Below, in pieces: positions 1 to 8,716 of a stretch of DNA of 64,000 bases (positions are counted from its first letter, which is position 1; every line of letters begins with the position of its first letter). The notes under the pieces were generated by a model. It saw only the letters and a list, made by a program, of their open reading frames with translations. It had not been told where the DNA came from and did no database searches. Position numbers and translations under genes: made by a program. This stretch comes from Pseudomonadota bacterium (GTDB lineage Bacteria > Pseudomonadota > Alphaproteobacteria > Sphingomonadales > Govanellaceae), in the NCBI GenBank assembly GCA_003577275.1, contig QEVO01000001.1, positions 620,001 to 684,000 of the forward strand. Reading direction: 5' to 3'.

Positions 1-1257
1 GCTGCCCTGGGTAAACGGTTGTCGCGTTTTTTTCCAAAGAAGGCCGACGATTAAAGTAGGAACGACAGCCCCTCCCACCACGGCATACGCATTGGAAAAC
101 ACGCTAATGATCGATTCAGAATAAAGGGCGATGGCGCAACCGAGAACGCCTACCAAAAGCGTTACCCTTTTGGCGATGATGATGAGTTGCTGATCCGTCA
201 ATGCGGGTCTGAACGGATAAATAAGGTCGTTGACGATGATGACAGCCGTGGAGTTCAGCAGCGAATCCGCCGACGACATCGCCGCGGCGAGCACCAGAGC
301 AAAAACCATGGCCGTTACCAGGAGCGGCATGTAATTCATGATATACCACGGCATGGCAAGGGTAGGATCGACGCCGGGATGCAGCGTCCTAATGGTCATC
401 CCGACCAAGGTGGTCAGGCTGACCATGACGACCACCAGAATGCCGCTTACCAGCATTGCCCTTTGCGCGGTTGCGCCGTCTTTTGCTGCAAAGCACCGCT
501 GCCAGTAGATTTGCGCCGACAATACGCCAAACAGCCCGATGAGGAATTTTTCAGCAAGATCAATCACCGATACGTGGCTAAAACTCATGAACTCGGGGCC
601 GGCGGTTGCGCTCAGCTTCTCCGAAAGAACGGGCAGGCTCCATTCGATCGGAGAGAAGGCAAAATAATAGAAAATTGCCCCAAAAATGACGATCATTATT
701 CCTTGGATCAGATCAGTCCAGACGACCGATAGAATGCCGCCCAGATAGGTGTAGACGATAAACACGACATTGAAAAATATTATAACGGGCACTGGGCTCA
801 TGTTGGTAAATTGCTGGAAAATATAGCCAAGACCCATCGCCTGGCCGCCCAGCCAGGCAACCAGGATAATGCAGGTCAATACGCCGGAAATCGCTCTGGC
901 GATCTTATCGCGGTGGAGAAGGTCATACATCATTTCTGAGATGGTGATATAGGAGAAACGCCCTGCTAACCCTGCAAACAATAGGGCAAAAACGATCTTT
1001 GATCCCTGCTCGCCGAACACAAACGCGATATGACTGATGCCTTCCTTAAACCCTTCAGTGGCATGGCCGATAAAGTTGCCGGCCCCCATAATGGTAGCTA
1101 TATCGCTGAATAATATAAGAAAAAATGGCAAGGAACCGCCGCCGATGGCATACATGGCGAAACTGCTTGAGGCGGATTCCTTGACCTTGAACGATACCAG
1201 CAGAAAAACCAGGCAAAATATGATGGTGATAGCGAATATGATATACGTCAACAGCAT
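1..1257 (-). CDS. Sodium:solute symporter family transporter (partial, C-terminus outside window)
   Basis: An inner-membrane secondary transporter that probably imports an organic acid or similar small solute with Na+. Reading the minus strand from ATG 1257 gives 419 codons with no stop, so the C-terminus lies beyond the left edge. The chain is a run of hydrophobic helices. Near residues 50-57 it has SDIATIMGAGNF, the unwound first-helix region of the SSS family, and near residue 345 it has AAAMSSADSLLNS, the Na+-binding Ser-rich segment. An AAGGTG ribosome site lies 5 nt before the ATG. It is downstream of the TonB receptor on the same strand, separated by 116 bp and a hairpin terminator. 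The pair suggests outer- and inner-membrane uptake of the same compound (inference). The substrate cannot be read from sequence. Confidence 0.9.
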   Translation of the reverse strand, partial: MLLTYIIFAITIIFCLVFLLVSFKVKESASSSFAMYAIGGGSLPFFLILFSDIATIMGAGNFIGHATEGFKEGISHIAFVFGEQGSKIVFALLFAGLAGRFSYITISEMMYDLLHRDKIARAISGVLTCIILVAWLGGQAMGLGYIFQQFTNMSPVPVIIFFNVVFIVYTYLGGILSVVWTDLIQGIMIVIFGAIFYYFAFSPIEWSLPVLSEKLSATAGPEFMSFSHVSVIDLAEKFLIGLFGVLSAQIYWQRCFAAKDGATAQRAMLVSGILVVVMVSLTTLVGMTIRTLHPGVDPTLAMPWYIMNYMPLLVTAMVFALVLAAAMSSADSLLNSTAVIIVNDLIYPFRPALTDQQLIIIAKRVTLLVGVLGCAIALYSESIISVFSNAYAVVGGAVVPTLIVGLLWKKTRQPFTQGS

Positions 1258-1324
1258 AATGGCACCTTAAAGTGTTTCCTATCCTATCGGCCCCGGCATT
1301 TCCGCGACTATCCTAGACCACAAA

Positions 1325-1351
1325 GGAAAGGGTGGATATACCACCCTTTCC
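1325..1351 (-). terminator. Hairpin terminator after the TonB receptor
   Basis: A perfect 11-bp inverted repeat (GGAAAGGGTGG / CCACCCTTTCC) with a 5-nt loop lies 22 nt past the receptor stop. The downstream tract on the minus strand (CTTTG) is short in T. It probably acts as a partial terminator or an mRNA-stabilising stem between receptor and symporter. Confidence 0.6.
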
Positions 1352-1373
1352 CTGTTGCTCCTTAATAGCAGTA

Positions 1374-4013
1374 TCAGAAATTATACCTAAGCTTACCGTA
1401 ATAGAAGCCGCCATCAATGCCGTGGGGGGCCGTGGTTGGGTATTTGGATCCGACGATGAAATCCCAGGGATTCCGATCAGGAAAATTGTTAAACAAGTTC
1501 TGAGCGCCGACCACCATTTCAACGTTTTCCATCAGGCGTACCCCCACCTCCAGATCCACAGTTATTTCCGAACCGGCTTCGATAAGTAAGGCGCTGGAAT
1601 GAACGTGAGCCTCGGTGTAAGACCCGAAGTAGTTCACCCTAGCCATGACGCGCCAGCTTTTCTCGGCATGGTTCGCCATGATATATCCTCGCCATTTCGG
1701 ATTATTTTTCTCTAGCTGCAATACCCGAGCCGCGCTGAGCAACTCATCGGGGTCCGTCGGGTCGAAGGACGTAACTTCGGTCTTTGTCCAGTTAACGGCG
1801 AGGCTTACCGAAGTATCCCCCGTAGAGGTGACTCTAAGAGGCGCAGTTGCTACGATATCGACGCCTTGGGTCTTGGAGTCGAAATCGTTGGTAAAGAAGC
1901 GGAAGCTACTGATGACCGACGCGCCTCCAAAACCGGCCGCAACCAAAGCGTCGCGCTCTTCGTCCGTCAGGCTTTGAGTTGCCGATTGAGTAAGACGATC
2001 CTTCATCTTAATGTGATAATAATCGACGGTAACGCTAAGTCTCTCCGTGTCAAACACAAATCCTACACTGAAGCTGTCTGAGGTTTCGGGATCCAATTGC
2101 TTGCCGCCCTTGCTCATGGCAATGGGGTTTGTAGAGGGAATTATGCCCGTTTCACTGAGTGTACCATCCTCATTGGCAACGGAGGTTAGAGTACTGAAAT
2201 TCTGCTGGCCTGGGGTAGGGGCATGAAAGCCCGTCGCATATGTAGACCGCAGACCGATGGCGTTGGTCACCTTATATAGGCCAGATACTTTGAAAGTGGT
2301 CTCGGAGCCGAAGTCGGAAAAATCTTCGTATCGCACGGCACCGCCGAGGACGAGGGATTTCGTCACATCCGTCTCAAGATCGAGATAGAAGGCGATGTTG
2401 CTGCGATCCCAGGAGCCGGAGATATTCGGGGCAAACCCAGGGAACGCCTCTTGACCAACGGCAAAACCTTGATCCGTGAGAATGCCGGCCTCCCACGACT
2501 CCGGTTGACCCGAACGAACGCTATACTTCTCCCGGCGCCACTCAAAGCCTCCGGCGATGTTAAGGGGCGATGCCAGCCAGGCAACAGGCAGAGGATAGGA
2601 CAAGTCAATGTTGACGTTCCGCTCGCTCTGGCTTCTGGCGCCTAAGTCATCGAACACCGTAGGCATTAACGCGCCCAGACTAGGCGCCGTTACGTCCTCC
2701 ATATCGAAATTAATGGAGTTACGGCCGGCATAGATGCTAACATCATAGCGCAGTCCGTTTTCCATTTCGCCCCGAAGGCCCATGGAGCCCCATAAATCTT
2801 TTAGATTGCCGCCAAAGTTGGGTGTATACCCGCCGGGGAAAAGTTCAAGTATTGAAAAGCAGTTGGGGTCTGGCAACACGGCATCAAGGCGCGCCTGGGC
2901 ATCGGGCACCCCCACTAGAATAGGATCATTCACTACGCCGGTGCCACCGAAATCTATGCCGCCGTCGCAGTTCATGCCGTCGTTGGGCGTCATATCGCCA
3001 ATCAGGTAGCGCCTGCCTTCTCCTTCCGTATCGGTATAAACTCCCGGCCGCTCAGTAGGATTGCGATAGAAAAAATCGCTCTCGGTGCGACGCTTGGAAT
3101 AGCCGCCGAAAGCATAGAATTCCCGCCCGTCGCCAGCGTCTAACGCCAAATTCACCATGGTTTTCAGGTCGTCTTCAAGTTTAGGTGAGCCGTACTGTTG
3201 CGCCGGATCTTCGACAAAGATGTTGCCGGCGGCGATCAAAGCGGCGGCGTCAGCCCGCTGAACGGCCCGGTTCGTCCGATCTGCCTCTTGGAATTCCCCG
3301 CTGAAGCGGACAAATCCTATATCCCCCAGTGGCAGACCGTATGTGCCAGAGACCTGGTAGGTATCGCCATCCCCCTCGTAAGTGCTGCCGAGCTTGCCTT
3401 CGATGACGCCGCCTTCGGCAGCATCATTCAAAATGAAATTGATCACGCCTGCAATGGCGTCTGACCCGTATTGCGCGGCGGCGCCATCGCGCAGCACCTC
3501 GATCTGCTTGAGGGCAATGCTAGGGATCGAGGAAATATCAGGCCCTTGCGAACCATCGGCGATGCCGCCGGCAAACGTCGGAATATCCGGACCGCGATGG
3601 CGACGCTTGCCATTGACAAGCACGAGAGTGTGGTCAGGAGAGAGCCCTCTCAAGGTCGCCGGCCGGACGGTGGTCGAGGTACCGCTAATGGGATGCGCGC
3701 CCACGAAGAACGATGGCACCATGGTGCGCATCATATCGGAAACATCCGAGAACCCTTGCTGCGTAAATGTGTCCGCTGAAATGATATCAACGGGCGACGG
3801 CATATCCGTCGGCGATCTGACTTCACGACGGGTGCCAGTTACGATAACCTCTTCGACCACATTCCCGTCTTCTGCCGGCGGCGCATTGGTTGCCGCCCCT
3901 ACTTGGCTGACAAGAGCGGTGCTTGACAACAACACGCCCAATAAAGGCCGAATAAGACGCTGCCGTGTCATCCACGATATATCAACATTTGTACTCCCTG
4001 CGAGTTTTGACAT
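1374..4013 (-). CDS. TonB-dependent outer-membrane receptor
   Basis: An outer-membrane, TonB-energised importer of 879 aa. I start it at ATG 4013 (MSKLAGS) because a GGGGA ribosome site sits 6 nt upstream; the longer in-frame start at 4082 has none. A signal-peptide-like stretch (RPLLGVLLSSTALVSQ, about residues 20-35) is followed by a TonB-box-like EEVIVTGTRR. The plug domain contains VLRDGAAAQYGSDAIAGVINF, a highly typical plug motif. The protein ends in LRYNF, with the terminal Phe expected for BAM-inserted barrels. The substrate is unknown. Its neighbours (SSS symporter, LysR, acyl-CoA dehydrogenase, CoA-transferase) suggest uptake of a compound broken down as CoA thioesters. Confidence 0.93.
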   Translation of the reverse strand: MSKLAGSTNVDISWMTRQRLIRPLLGVLLSSTALVSQVGAATNAPPAEDGNVVEEVIVTGTRREVRSPTDMPSPVDIISADTFTQQGFSDVSDMMRTMVPSFFVGAHPISGTSTTVRPATLRGLSPDHTLVLVNGKRRHRGPDIPTFAGGIADGSQGPDISSIPSIALKQIEVLRDGAAAQYGSDAIAGVINFILNDAAEGGVIEGKLGSTYEGDGDTYQVSGTYGLPLGDIGFVRFSGEFQEADRTNRAVQRADAAALIAAGNIFVEDPAQQYGSPKLEDDLKTMVNLALDAGDGREFYAFGGYSKRRTESDFFYRNPTERPGVYTDTEGEGRRYLIGDMTPNDGMNCDGGIDFGGTGVVNDPILVGVPDAQARLDAVLPDPNCFSILELFPGGYTPNFGGNLKDLWGSMGLRGEMENGLRYDVSIYAGRNSINFDMEDVTAPSLGALMPTVFDDLGARSQSERNVNIDLSYPLPVAWLASPLNIAGGFEWRREKYSVRSGQPESWEAGILTDQGFAVGQEAFPGFAPNISGSWDRSNIAFYLDLETDVTKSLVLGGAVRYEDFSDFGSETTFKVSGLYKVTNAIGLRSTYATGFHAPTPGQQNFSTLTSVANEDGTLSETGIIPSTNPIAMSKGGKQLDPETSDSFSVGFVFDTERLSVTVDYYHIKMKDRLTQSATQSLTDEERDALVAAGFGGASVISSFRFFTNDFDSKTQGVDIVATAPLRVTSTGDTSVSLAVNWTKTEVTSFDPTDPDELLSAARVLQLEKNNPKWRGYIMANHAEKSWRVMARVNYFGSYTEAHVHSSALLIEAGSEITVDLEVGVRLMENVEMVVGAQNLFNNFPDRNPWDFIVGSKYPTTAPHGIDGGFYYGKLRYNF

Positions 4014-4307
4014 GAGAAACTCCCCTAATGTAATTGTGGTTATTCTTGGCGCCGAGGTAAATATGATCGGAATGGCACCCATCAGGGTACAGCATGCAGG
4101 TGGCCGTCACTGCAAGGCAATGCAAAAAGGAAGAGAAAAATTGGGGGCGTATTTGTAGGATACTCTAAGCGCAAGAGTAAGCGCGAGTCTCAAACCGCGG
4201 CTATGCAATGAATGCCAACGGACCTCAGCAGGCCACTGAAAACCCCTCTATCGTCCTTGCGGGCGGCCTCATTGCAATGCCCGGTCGAGTGTTTTTCAGC
4301 AACCCCT
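4014..4307. promoter_or_regulatory. Intergenic leader of the TonB receptor
   Basis: A 294-bp gap between the receptor and the LysR gene, both on the minus strand. It must hold the receptor promoter. A short direct repeat TAAGCGC occurs twice near 4164-4185. No clear operator or RNA element could be identified. Confidence 0.35.
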
Positions 4308-5207
4308 TTATGTCAGGCGGGGTGTAATTAGATCCTGGCAAGCTAGGAATAGCTCCTTAATGTAGGGGCTGTGGGATAAATATTGGGAGTGGCCGAAGTA
4401 GATCATTACCTTCGGTATGTTGTCCATGACCATGGTTTCCAGATTGGTGGTTCCAGGATCAATGCACCAGCTAGGAATGATGGAAAAACCCAGCCCATTA
4501 TTGACGCACTGCAGAACGCTGCGGACACCCGATGTTGAAACTGCAACCTTCGGTTCCTCACCGGCGGTCATAAGAAAATCCGTAGCGATGTTGCGCACTA
4601 CCTGGCCAGGCTCGTAGGTAACGAATGGCTTATCCTTTGCCCACGCTGGGACATCCTCCGGCGACGGCGGCGCCGGCCAGCCCTTGGGGTAGATCAGACT
4701 GAGCCTGTATCCGCCGATCACCCGTTGGGGCACGGCCGGATTGCCAAAAAAAACCTCGCCTACCGAGACGTCAAGCTTACCACCCATGATGAGATCGGGA
4801 AGCATCGTGTCGCGCTCAATGGTCTGGATTTCCATGTTAGGGAAACGATCGCGCAAACGCAGCAGAACCTTCGGGAAAAGATAAATAAAGATTGCCGAAG
4901 GAAGGCCTACACGAAGCAAAGGCCGCTCAGCCGTCAGTACGGCTGACAATCGATCCAGCATGGATTGAAGCTCCGGGCGAATAAGATTGTAGATCGCCAG
5001 ACCCTGGTCGGTTAGCTCAATCCGCTTTATTCCTTTTTTCGATTTAACGAGCCTGTAACCAAGGTCCGTTTCCAAACGCCGGATATGATTGGATACCGAT
5101 TGATAGGATATGTTGAGGTCGCGCGCTGCGGCGGAGAAAGAACCTTCATGAGCGACATGAAAAAATGTTTGGATAAGCGAAAGTTTGACCTTCACGTAAG
5201 CCCCCAT
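4308..5207 (-). CDS. LysR-family transcriptional regulator
   Basis: A cytoplasmic DNA-binding regulator of 299 aa, the usual length for the family. The N-terminal winged helix-turn-helix spans about residues 8-65 (FFHVAHEGSFSAAARDLNIS, then SVSNHIRRLETDLGYRL). The rest is a periplasmic-binding-protein-like effector domain, starting with LLRVGLPSAIF. ATG 5207 is used as the start; an in-frame GTG six codons in (KVKLSLIQ), preceded by a G-rich tract, is a plausible alternative. It is divergent from the acyl-CoA dehydrogenase/CoA-transferase operon across 306 bp, the classical LysR arrangement, so it probably controls that operon. The effector is unknown. Confidence 0.92.
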   Translation of the reverse strand: MGAYVKVKLSLIQTFFHVAHEGSFSAAARDLNISYQSVSNHIRRLETDLGYRLVKSKKGIKRIELTDQGLAIYNLIRPELQSMLDRLSAVLTAERPLLRVGLPSAIFIYLFPKVLLRLRDRFPNMEIQTIERDTMLPDLIMGGKLDVSVGEVFFGNPAVPQRVIGGYRLSLIYPKGWPAPPSPEDVPAWAKDKPFVTYEPGQVVRNIATDFLMTAGEEPKVAVSTSGVRSVLQCVNNGLGFSIIPSWCIDPGTTNLETMVMDNIPKVMIYFGHSQYLSHSPYIKELFLACQDLITPRLT

Positions 5208-5513
5208 CCGCCTCAGCCGTCAGACCCTTTGCCGCGCATCCTATGTCTTTTCCATCAAAACATAGAGCGATTTATCGGGCCGCCGGCTATCTGCTTCTGC
5301 AAAACGCATTGGCTTATGCCTCTTCTTTGTCTCGCACCTGCCAATTTACCGGCAGCATATACCATATTTTTTACATATGCCGCAATTTCTTCTATAGCCG
5401 CGCACATTGCGCTTGCGATTGTTTGATTTTTTGCCATATTTTTCTGAAATACCATTTCAAAATCATACCAGATGATGTTCCCATACGCAATTGTGGTTCA
5501 AGGATGAGCCGTT
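5208..5513. promoter_or_regulatory. Divergent promoter region, lysR / acyl-CoA dehydrogenase
   Basis: A 306-bp spacer between divergent start codons, AT-rich from about 5350 to 5480. It contains ATACCATATTTTTTACATAT and related A/T tracts that could be the T-N11-A type LysR target, but I see no convincing long dyad. No coding sequence is supported here. Confidence 0.4.
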
Positions 5514-6680
5514 ATGAACTTCGACCTTTCCGCCGACCAACAAGCCATTGTCTGCAACATTTCAGCGTTGATGGAAGATTTTGACGACGATTACTGGTTG
5601 ACGCTGGATCGCACCGGCGACTTTCCGGAAGCTTTCTATCGCAAGATCGTGGAGGCGGGATGGATCGGCATTGCTATGCCGGAAGCATACGGCGGCGCCG
5701 GTCTCGGCATAACGGATGCAGCTCTGATGATGTCTACGGTCGCCAATACCGCCGGCGCGATGGCCGCTGCATCAGCCATTCATATCAACATGTTTGGTCC
5801 GCACCCCATCGTTGTCTTCGGTAGCGATGAGCAGAAGAAAGCCTGGCTGCCGCCGCTCATTGCTGGCGAGGATCGCTGCTGCTTTGGCGTTACCGAGCCG
5901 GACGCGGGGCTTGATTCCACCAATATTAAGACAGTTGCCCTGCAACAGGGCGATCATTATGTGATTAGCGGCCGCAAGCTATGGACATCCTGCGCCAAAA
6001 GAGCCAACAAGATAATCATCCTGGCGCGCACCACGCCGCGTGCTGAATGCGCACGTCCGACGGACGGCATCTCGCTGTTTTATACGGACCTTGACCGGCA
6101 GTATATAGAAACCCGCGAAATCGACAAAATGGGCCGCAAGGCAGTCGATTCAAATATGACGTTCATTGACGAGCTTCCGGTGCCCAAGAGCCATCTGATT
6201 GGCGAGGAAGGAAAAGGATTCAGATATATATTGCATGGCCTGAATCCTGAACGCATCCTGATCGCTGCCGAGGCGATCGGCGTTGGCCGTAACGCGCTCG
6301 ACAGAGCCGCGCGCTACGCGAGAGAGCGAATTGTCTTCGGCCGGCCCATAGGCATGAATCAGGCCATCCAGCACCCCCTTGCCATCAACTGGGTAGAACT
6401 GGAGGCCGCCTATCTGATGTGCATGCGGGCGGCCGCCGCCTACGACCAAGGACTGCCCTGCGGAGCGTTGGCGAACGCCGCCAAGTATCTTGCCGCAGAA
6501 GCCGGATTTAAGGCCGCCACGCGCGCCGTCATGACCCATGGCGGTATGGGATACGCCAAGGAATATCACGTGGAAAGACTAATGCGCGAGGTGATGATAC
6601 CGCGGCTTGCCCCCATAAGCATGGAGCTTGCCCTCAGCTACGTGGCGGAGAAGGTACTCAATCTGCCGAAATCCTACTAG
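5514..6680 (+). CDS. Acyl-CoA dehydrogenase
   Basis: A flavoenzyme of 388 aa, the normal family length, that should oxidise an acyl-CoA to the 2-enoyl-CoA and pass electrons to ETF. It has an N-terminal helical domain. The FAD/substrate region FGVTEPDAGLDST (about residues 124-136) is a slightly divergent form of the family signature, with Leu before Asp where Ser or Thr is usual. The C-terminal THGGMGYAKEYHVERLMRE matches the second family signature. Glu246 in GLNPERI occupies the catalytic-base position seen in isovaleryl-CoA dehydrogenase, not the medium-chain position, which hints at a branched substrate (inference). It is followed after 11 bp by a CoA-transferase and is divergent from lysR. 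Confidence 0.94.
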   Translation: MNFDLSADQQAIVCNISALMEDFDDDYWLTLDRTGDFPEAFYRKIVEAGWIGIAMPEAYGGAGLGITDAALMMSTVANTAGAMAAASAIHINMFGPHPIVVFGSDEQKKAWLPPLIAGEDRCCFGVTEPDAGLDSTNIKTVALQQGDHYVISGRKLWTSCAKRANKIIILARTTPRAECARPTDGISLFYTDLDRQYIETREIDKMGRKAVDSNMTFIDELPVPKSHLIGEEGKGFRYILHGLNPERILIAAEAIGVGRNALDRAARYARERIVFGRPIGMNQAIQHPLAINWVELEAAYLMCMRAAAAYDQGLPCGALANAAKYLAAEAGFKAATRAVMTHGGMGYAKEYHVERLMREVMIPRLAPISMELALSYVAEKVLNLPKSY

Positions 6681-6691
6681 GAGAACCCGCG

Positions 6692-7894
6692 ATGGCGGCC
6701 CAGAACCATGGTGCGCTGCATGGCGTAAAGATCGTTGACTTGAGCCGCGTGCTGAGCGGGCCTTTTTGCACGCAGATTCTTGCTGATCATGGCGCCGACG
6801 TTATCAAGGTTGAGTCGCCGGATGGCGATGAGGTGCGGCGTTGGGGGCCCCCGTTCAAGCACGGCATGGCATCCTATTTCATCGGCGTTAATCGCAACAA
6901 ACGCTCCATCGGCGTCGATTTGAGCCGCCAGCCGGGGCGTGACGCTCTGGTAAGGCTGCTCGACGGCGCCGATGTGCTGCTTGAGAACTTCAAGCCGGGA
7001 ACGATGGAAAAATGGGGGCTCGGGTATGGCCAGCTTAGCGACCGCTTCCCCAGCCTGATCTACTGCCGGATTTCCGGGTTCGGTGCGGAGGGTCCGCTGG
7101 GTGGATTTCCAGGATACGACGCCATTCTACAGGCCATGTGCGGTCTTATGTCCGTCAATGGCGATCCTCAGGCCAGAGGCGTGAGGCTTGGCATTCCGAT
7201 TGTCGACATTGCAAGTGGCCTATATACGGCTATCGCCATTGTCATGGGCCTTGTAGAGCGCAGCAGATCCGGCCTTGGCCAGTTCATCGATATGACGCTT
7301 TACGATTCAGCGCTCGCCATTCTTCATCCTTATCTGGCCAATTACCTGCTTTCGGGGGAGCGCCCGGTCAGCACCGGCAACGCCCATCCCAACATCAGCC
7401 CCTATGATAAATTTCCCACACGGACATGCGAAATTTTTCTGGGAATTGGCAACGACCGGGCATTTCAGCGGCTGTGTGCGGAATTGCAGCATCCGCACCT
7501 GGCGGAGGATGAGCGCTTTCGCAGCAATGCCGATCGGGTAAGGAATAAGCAGCCGCTTCGTGAAATTCTGGAGAATGTACTATCCCAGTACGATGGCCAT
7601 GCTTTATGCCGGCAATTATTGAGCCTGGGACTTGCGGCCGGACCGGTAGCATCCGTTGATGAGGCTTTCACCCACGCGCACACCCGGTTTCGCAACATGG
7701 CTATCGAGGAAGATTGGTATCGCGGCGTTGCAAGCCCAGTGAAATTCAGCCGCAGCAAAGGCGTGGGACTTGTATGTCCACCGCCTGAGCTGGGACAAAA
7801 TGGCAGGCAGATTCTTCTCCAGCATGGCTACAGCGATGCCGAAATCAATGCTTTGGTTGCTGACGGCGTTATTTGCGGCATTGCCAGCAGTTAA
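6692..7894 (+). CDS. Class III (CaiB/BaiF/Frc) CoA-transferase
   Basis: A CoA-transferase of 400 aa that should move CoA between carboxylates through an aspartyl-CoA thioester. The N-terminus GVKIVDLSRVLSGPF and the segment ENFKPGTMEKWGLGY are family hallmarks. Asp172 in IPIVDIASGLYTA is at the position of the catalytic Asp of formyl-CoA transferase. A GGAG ribosome site overlaps the end of the upstream dehydrogenase and fixes the start at 6692. The pair probably activates a carboxylic acid and then desaturates it. It converges on the iclR gene with a 16-bp gap. The substrate cannot be assigned. Confidence 0.94.
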   Translation: MAAQNHGALHGVKIVDLSRVLSGPFCTQILADHGADVIKVESPDGDEVRRWGPPFKHGMASYFIGVNRNKRSIGVDLSRQPGRDALVRLLDGADVLLENFKPGTMEKWGLGYGQLSDRFPSLIYCRISGFGAEGPLGGFPGYDAILQAMCGLMSVNGDPQARGVRLGIPIVDIASGLYTAIAIVMGLVERSRSGLGQFIDMTLYDSALAILHPYLANYLLSGERPVSTGNAHPNISPYDKFPTRTCEIFLGIGNDRAFQRLCAELQHPHLAEDERFRSNADRVRNKQPLREILENVLSQYDGHALCRQLLSLGLAAGPVASVDEAFTHAHTRFRNMAIEEDWYRGVASPVKFSRSKGVGLVCPPPELGQNGRQILLQHGYSDAEINALVADGVICGIASS

Positions 7895-7910
7895 AACAAC
7901 ATACTTATAA

Positions 7911-8669
7911 TTATGATAAGGCGGCGGCCACCTTTTCGCCGATCTGTACCATTTCGCCAGCGTATGCCCGTTCCAGTTTTGATAGCGACAACGCATTGCT
8001 GACGACCATGATGTTGAACGCGCCTACGGCAATCCCCTGTCTTAGAATGGGAACGCCGATGGCCCGTATGGTCTGGGTATTCTCGCAATCGCTTACTGCA
8101 TATCCGCGCCGGCGTGCTTGCCGGAATATATCTTCAAGCGTCTTAGGCCGGCGGGCAATCCTGCTGTCCGGGTAATTTCCTTTGGCGATGGAGGCGATAA
8201 TCCGGTTACGCGCCGCTTCCGGAATGAAAGCGCAATAGGCGCGTCCCAGGGCGGTCAGAAGCAGCGGAACTCTTGATCCGACCGTGCGATTGACGGAAAG
8301 CGTTCCGGGCTTGCGGCTCGTATTGATAATAACCATTTCATTGTCATTAAAGATCGCGATATCCGAGGGCCAGGTAACCTTGGCGCGAAAACTATCAATA
8401 TGCGGCGCCACGACGCGAGTGATTTCTCGCGCCTCGATAAATCCTGAGGATAGCCGCAGAACTTTCGCTGCCGGCCAGTATGCATCGTCGTCTGCTGATT
8501 GGGCAATATAGCCGGAGGCCAGCAGTGTTTCAAGAATTCGTACAATGGTAGGCTTTGGAAGATTCGTCAGTCGGTAAATGTCTCCCACGCTCGCCTGTCC
8601 CAGTTCATTGATGGCCTTTAAGACTTCCAGTCCGCGGGTCAGGGCATTTATCGGAGAATAGCTCGACAT
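7911..8669 (-). CDS. IclR-family transcriptional regulator
   Basis: A regulator of about 252 aa with an N-terminal winged helix (ALTRGLEVLKAINE, then SVGDIYRLTNLPKPTIVRIL, about residues 8-45) and a GAF-like effector domain. The effector domain includes SRVPLLLTALGRAYCAF and the C-terminal AIGVPILRQGIAVGAFNI, both typical of IclR. I take ATG 8669. An in-frame TTG at 8681 would add four residues, and neither has a clear ribosome site. It lies on the same strand as, and just downstream of, the hyuA-hyuB pair, so it may be co-transcribed with them or control that pair or the CoA-transferase operon. The effector is unknown. Confidence 0.92.
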   Translation of the reverse strand: MSSYSPINALTRGLEVLKAINELGQASVGDIYRLTNLPKPTIVRILETLLASGYIAQSADDDAYWPAAKVLRLSSGFIEAREITRVVAPHIDSFRAKVTWPSDIAIFNDNEMVIINTSRKPGTLSVNRTVGSRVPLLLTALGRAYCAFIPEAARNRIIASIAKGNYPDSRIARRPKTLEDIFRQARRRGYAVSDCENTQTIRAIGVPILRQGIAVGAFNIMVVSNALSLSKLERAYAGEMVQIGEKVAAALS

Positions 8670-8716
8670 ATAGAAGCTCAACGTGTGTGGAGGAGAACAT
8701 AACGCCTGGACCGCCG

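Noticed and set aside
187..732. A 181-codon open frame on the plus strand
   Set aside because: It is antisense to the Na+/solute symporter, whose minus-strand frame is open over 419 codons with clear family motifs.
3382..4158. A 258-codon open frame on the plus strand
   Set aside because: It is antisense to the plug and signal region of the TonB receptor and has no family features.
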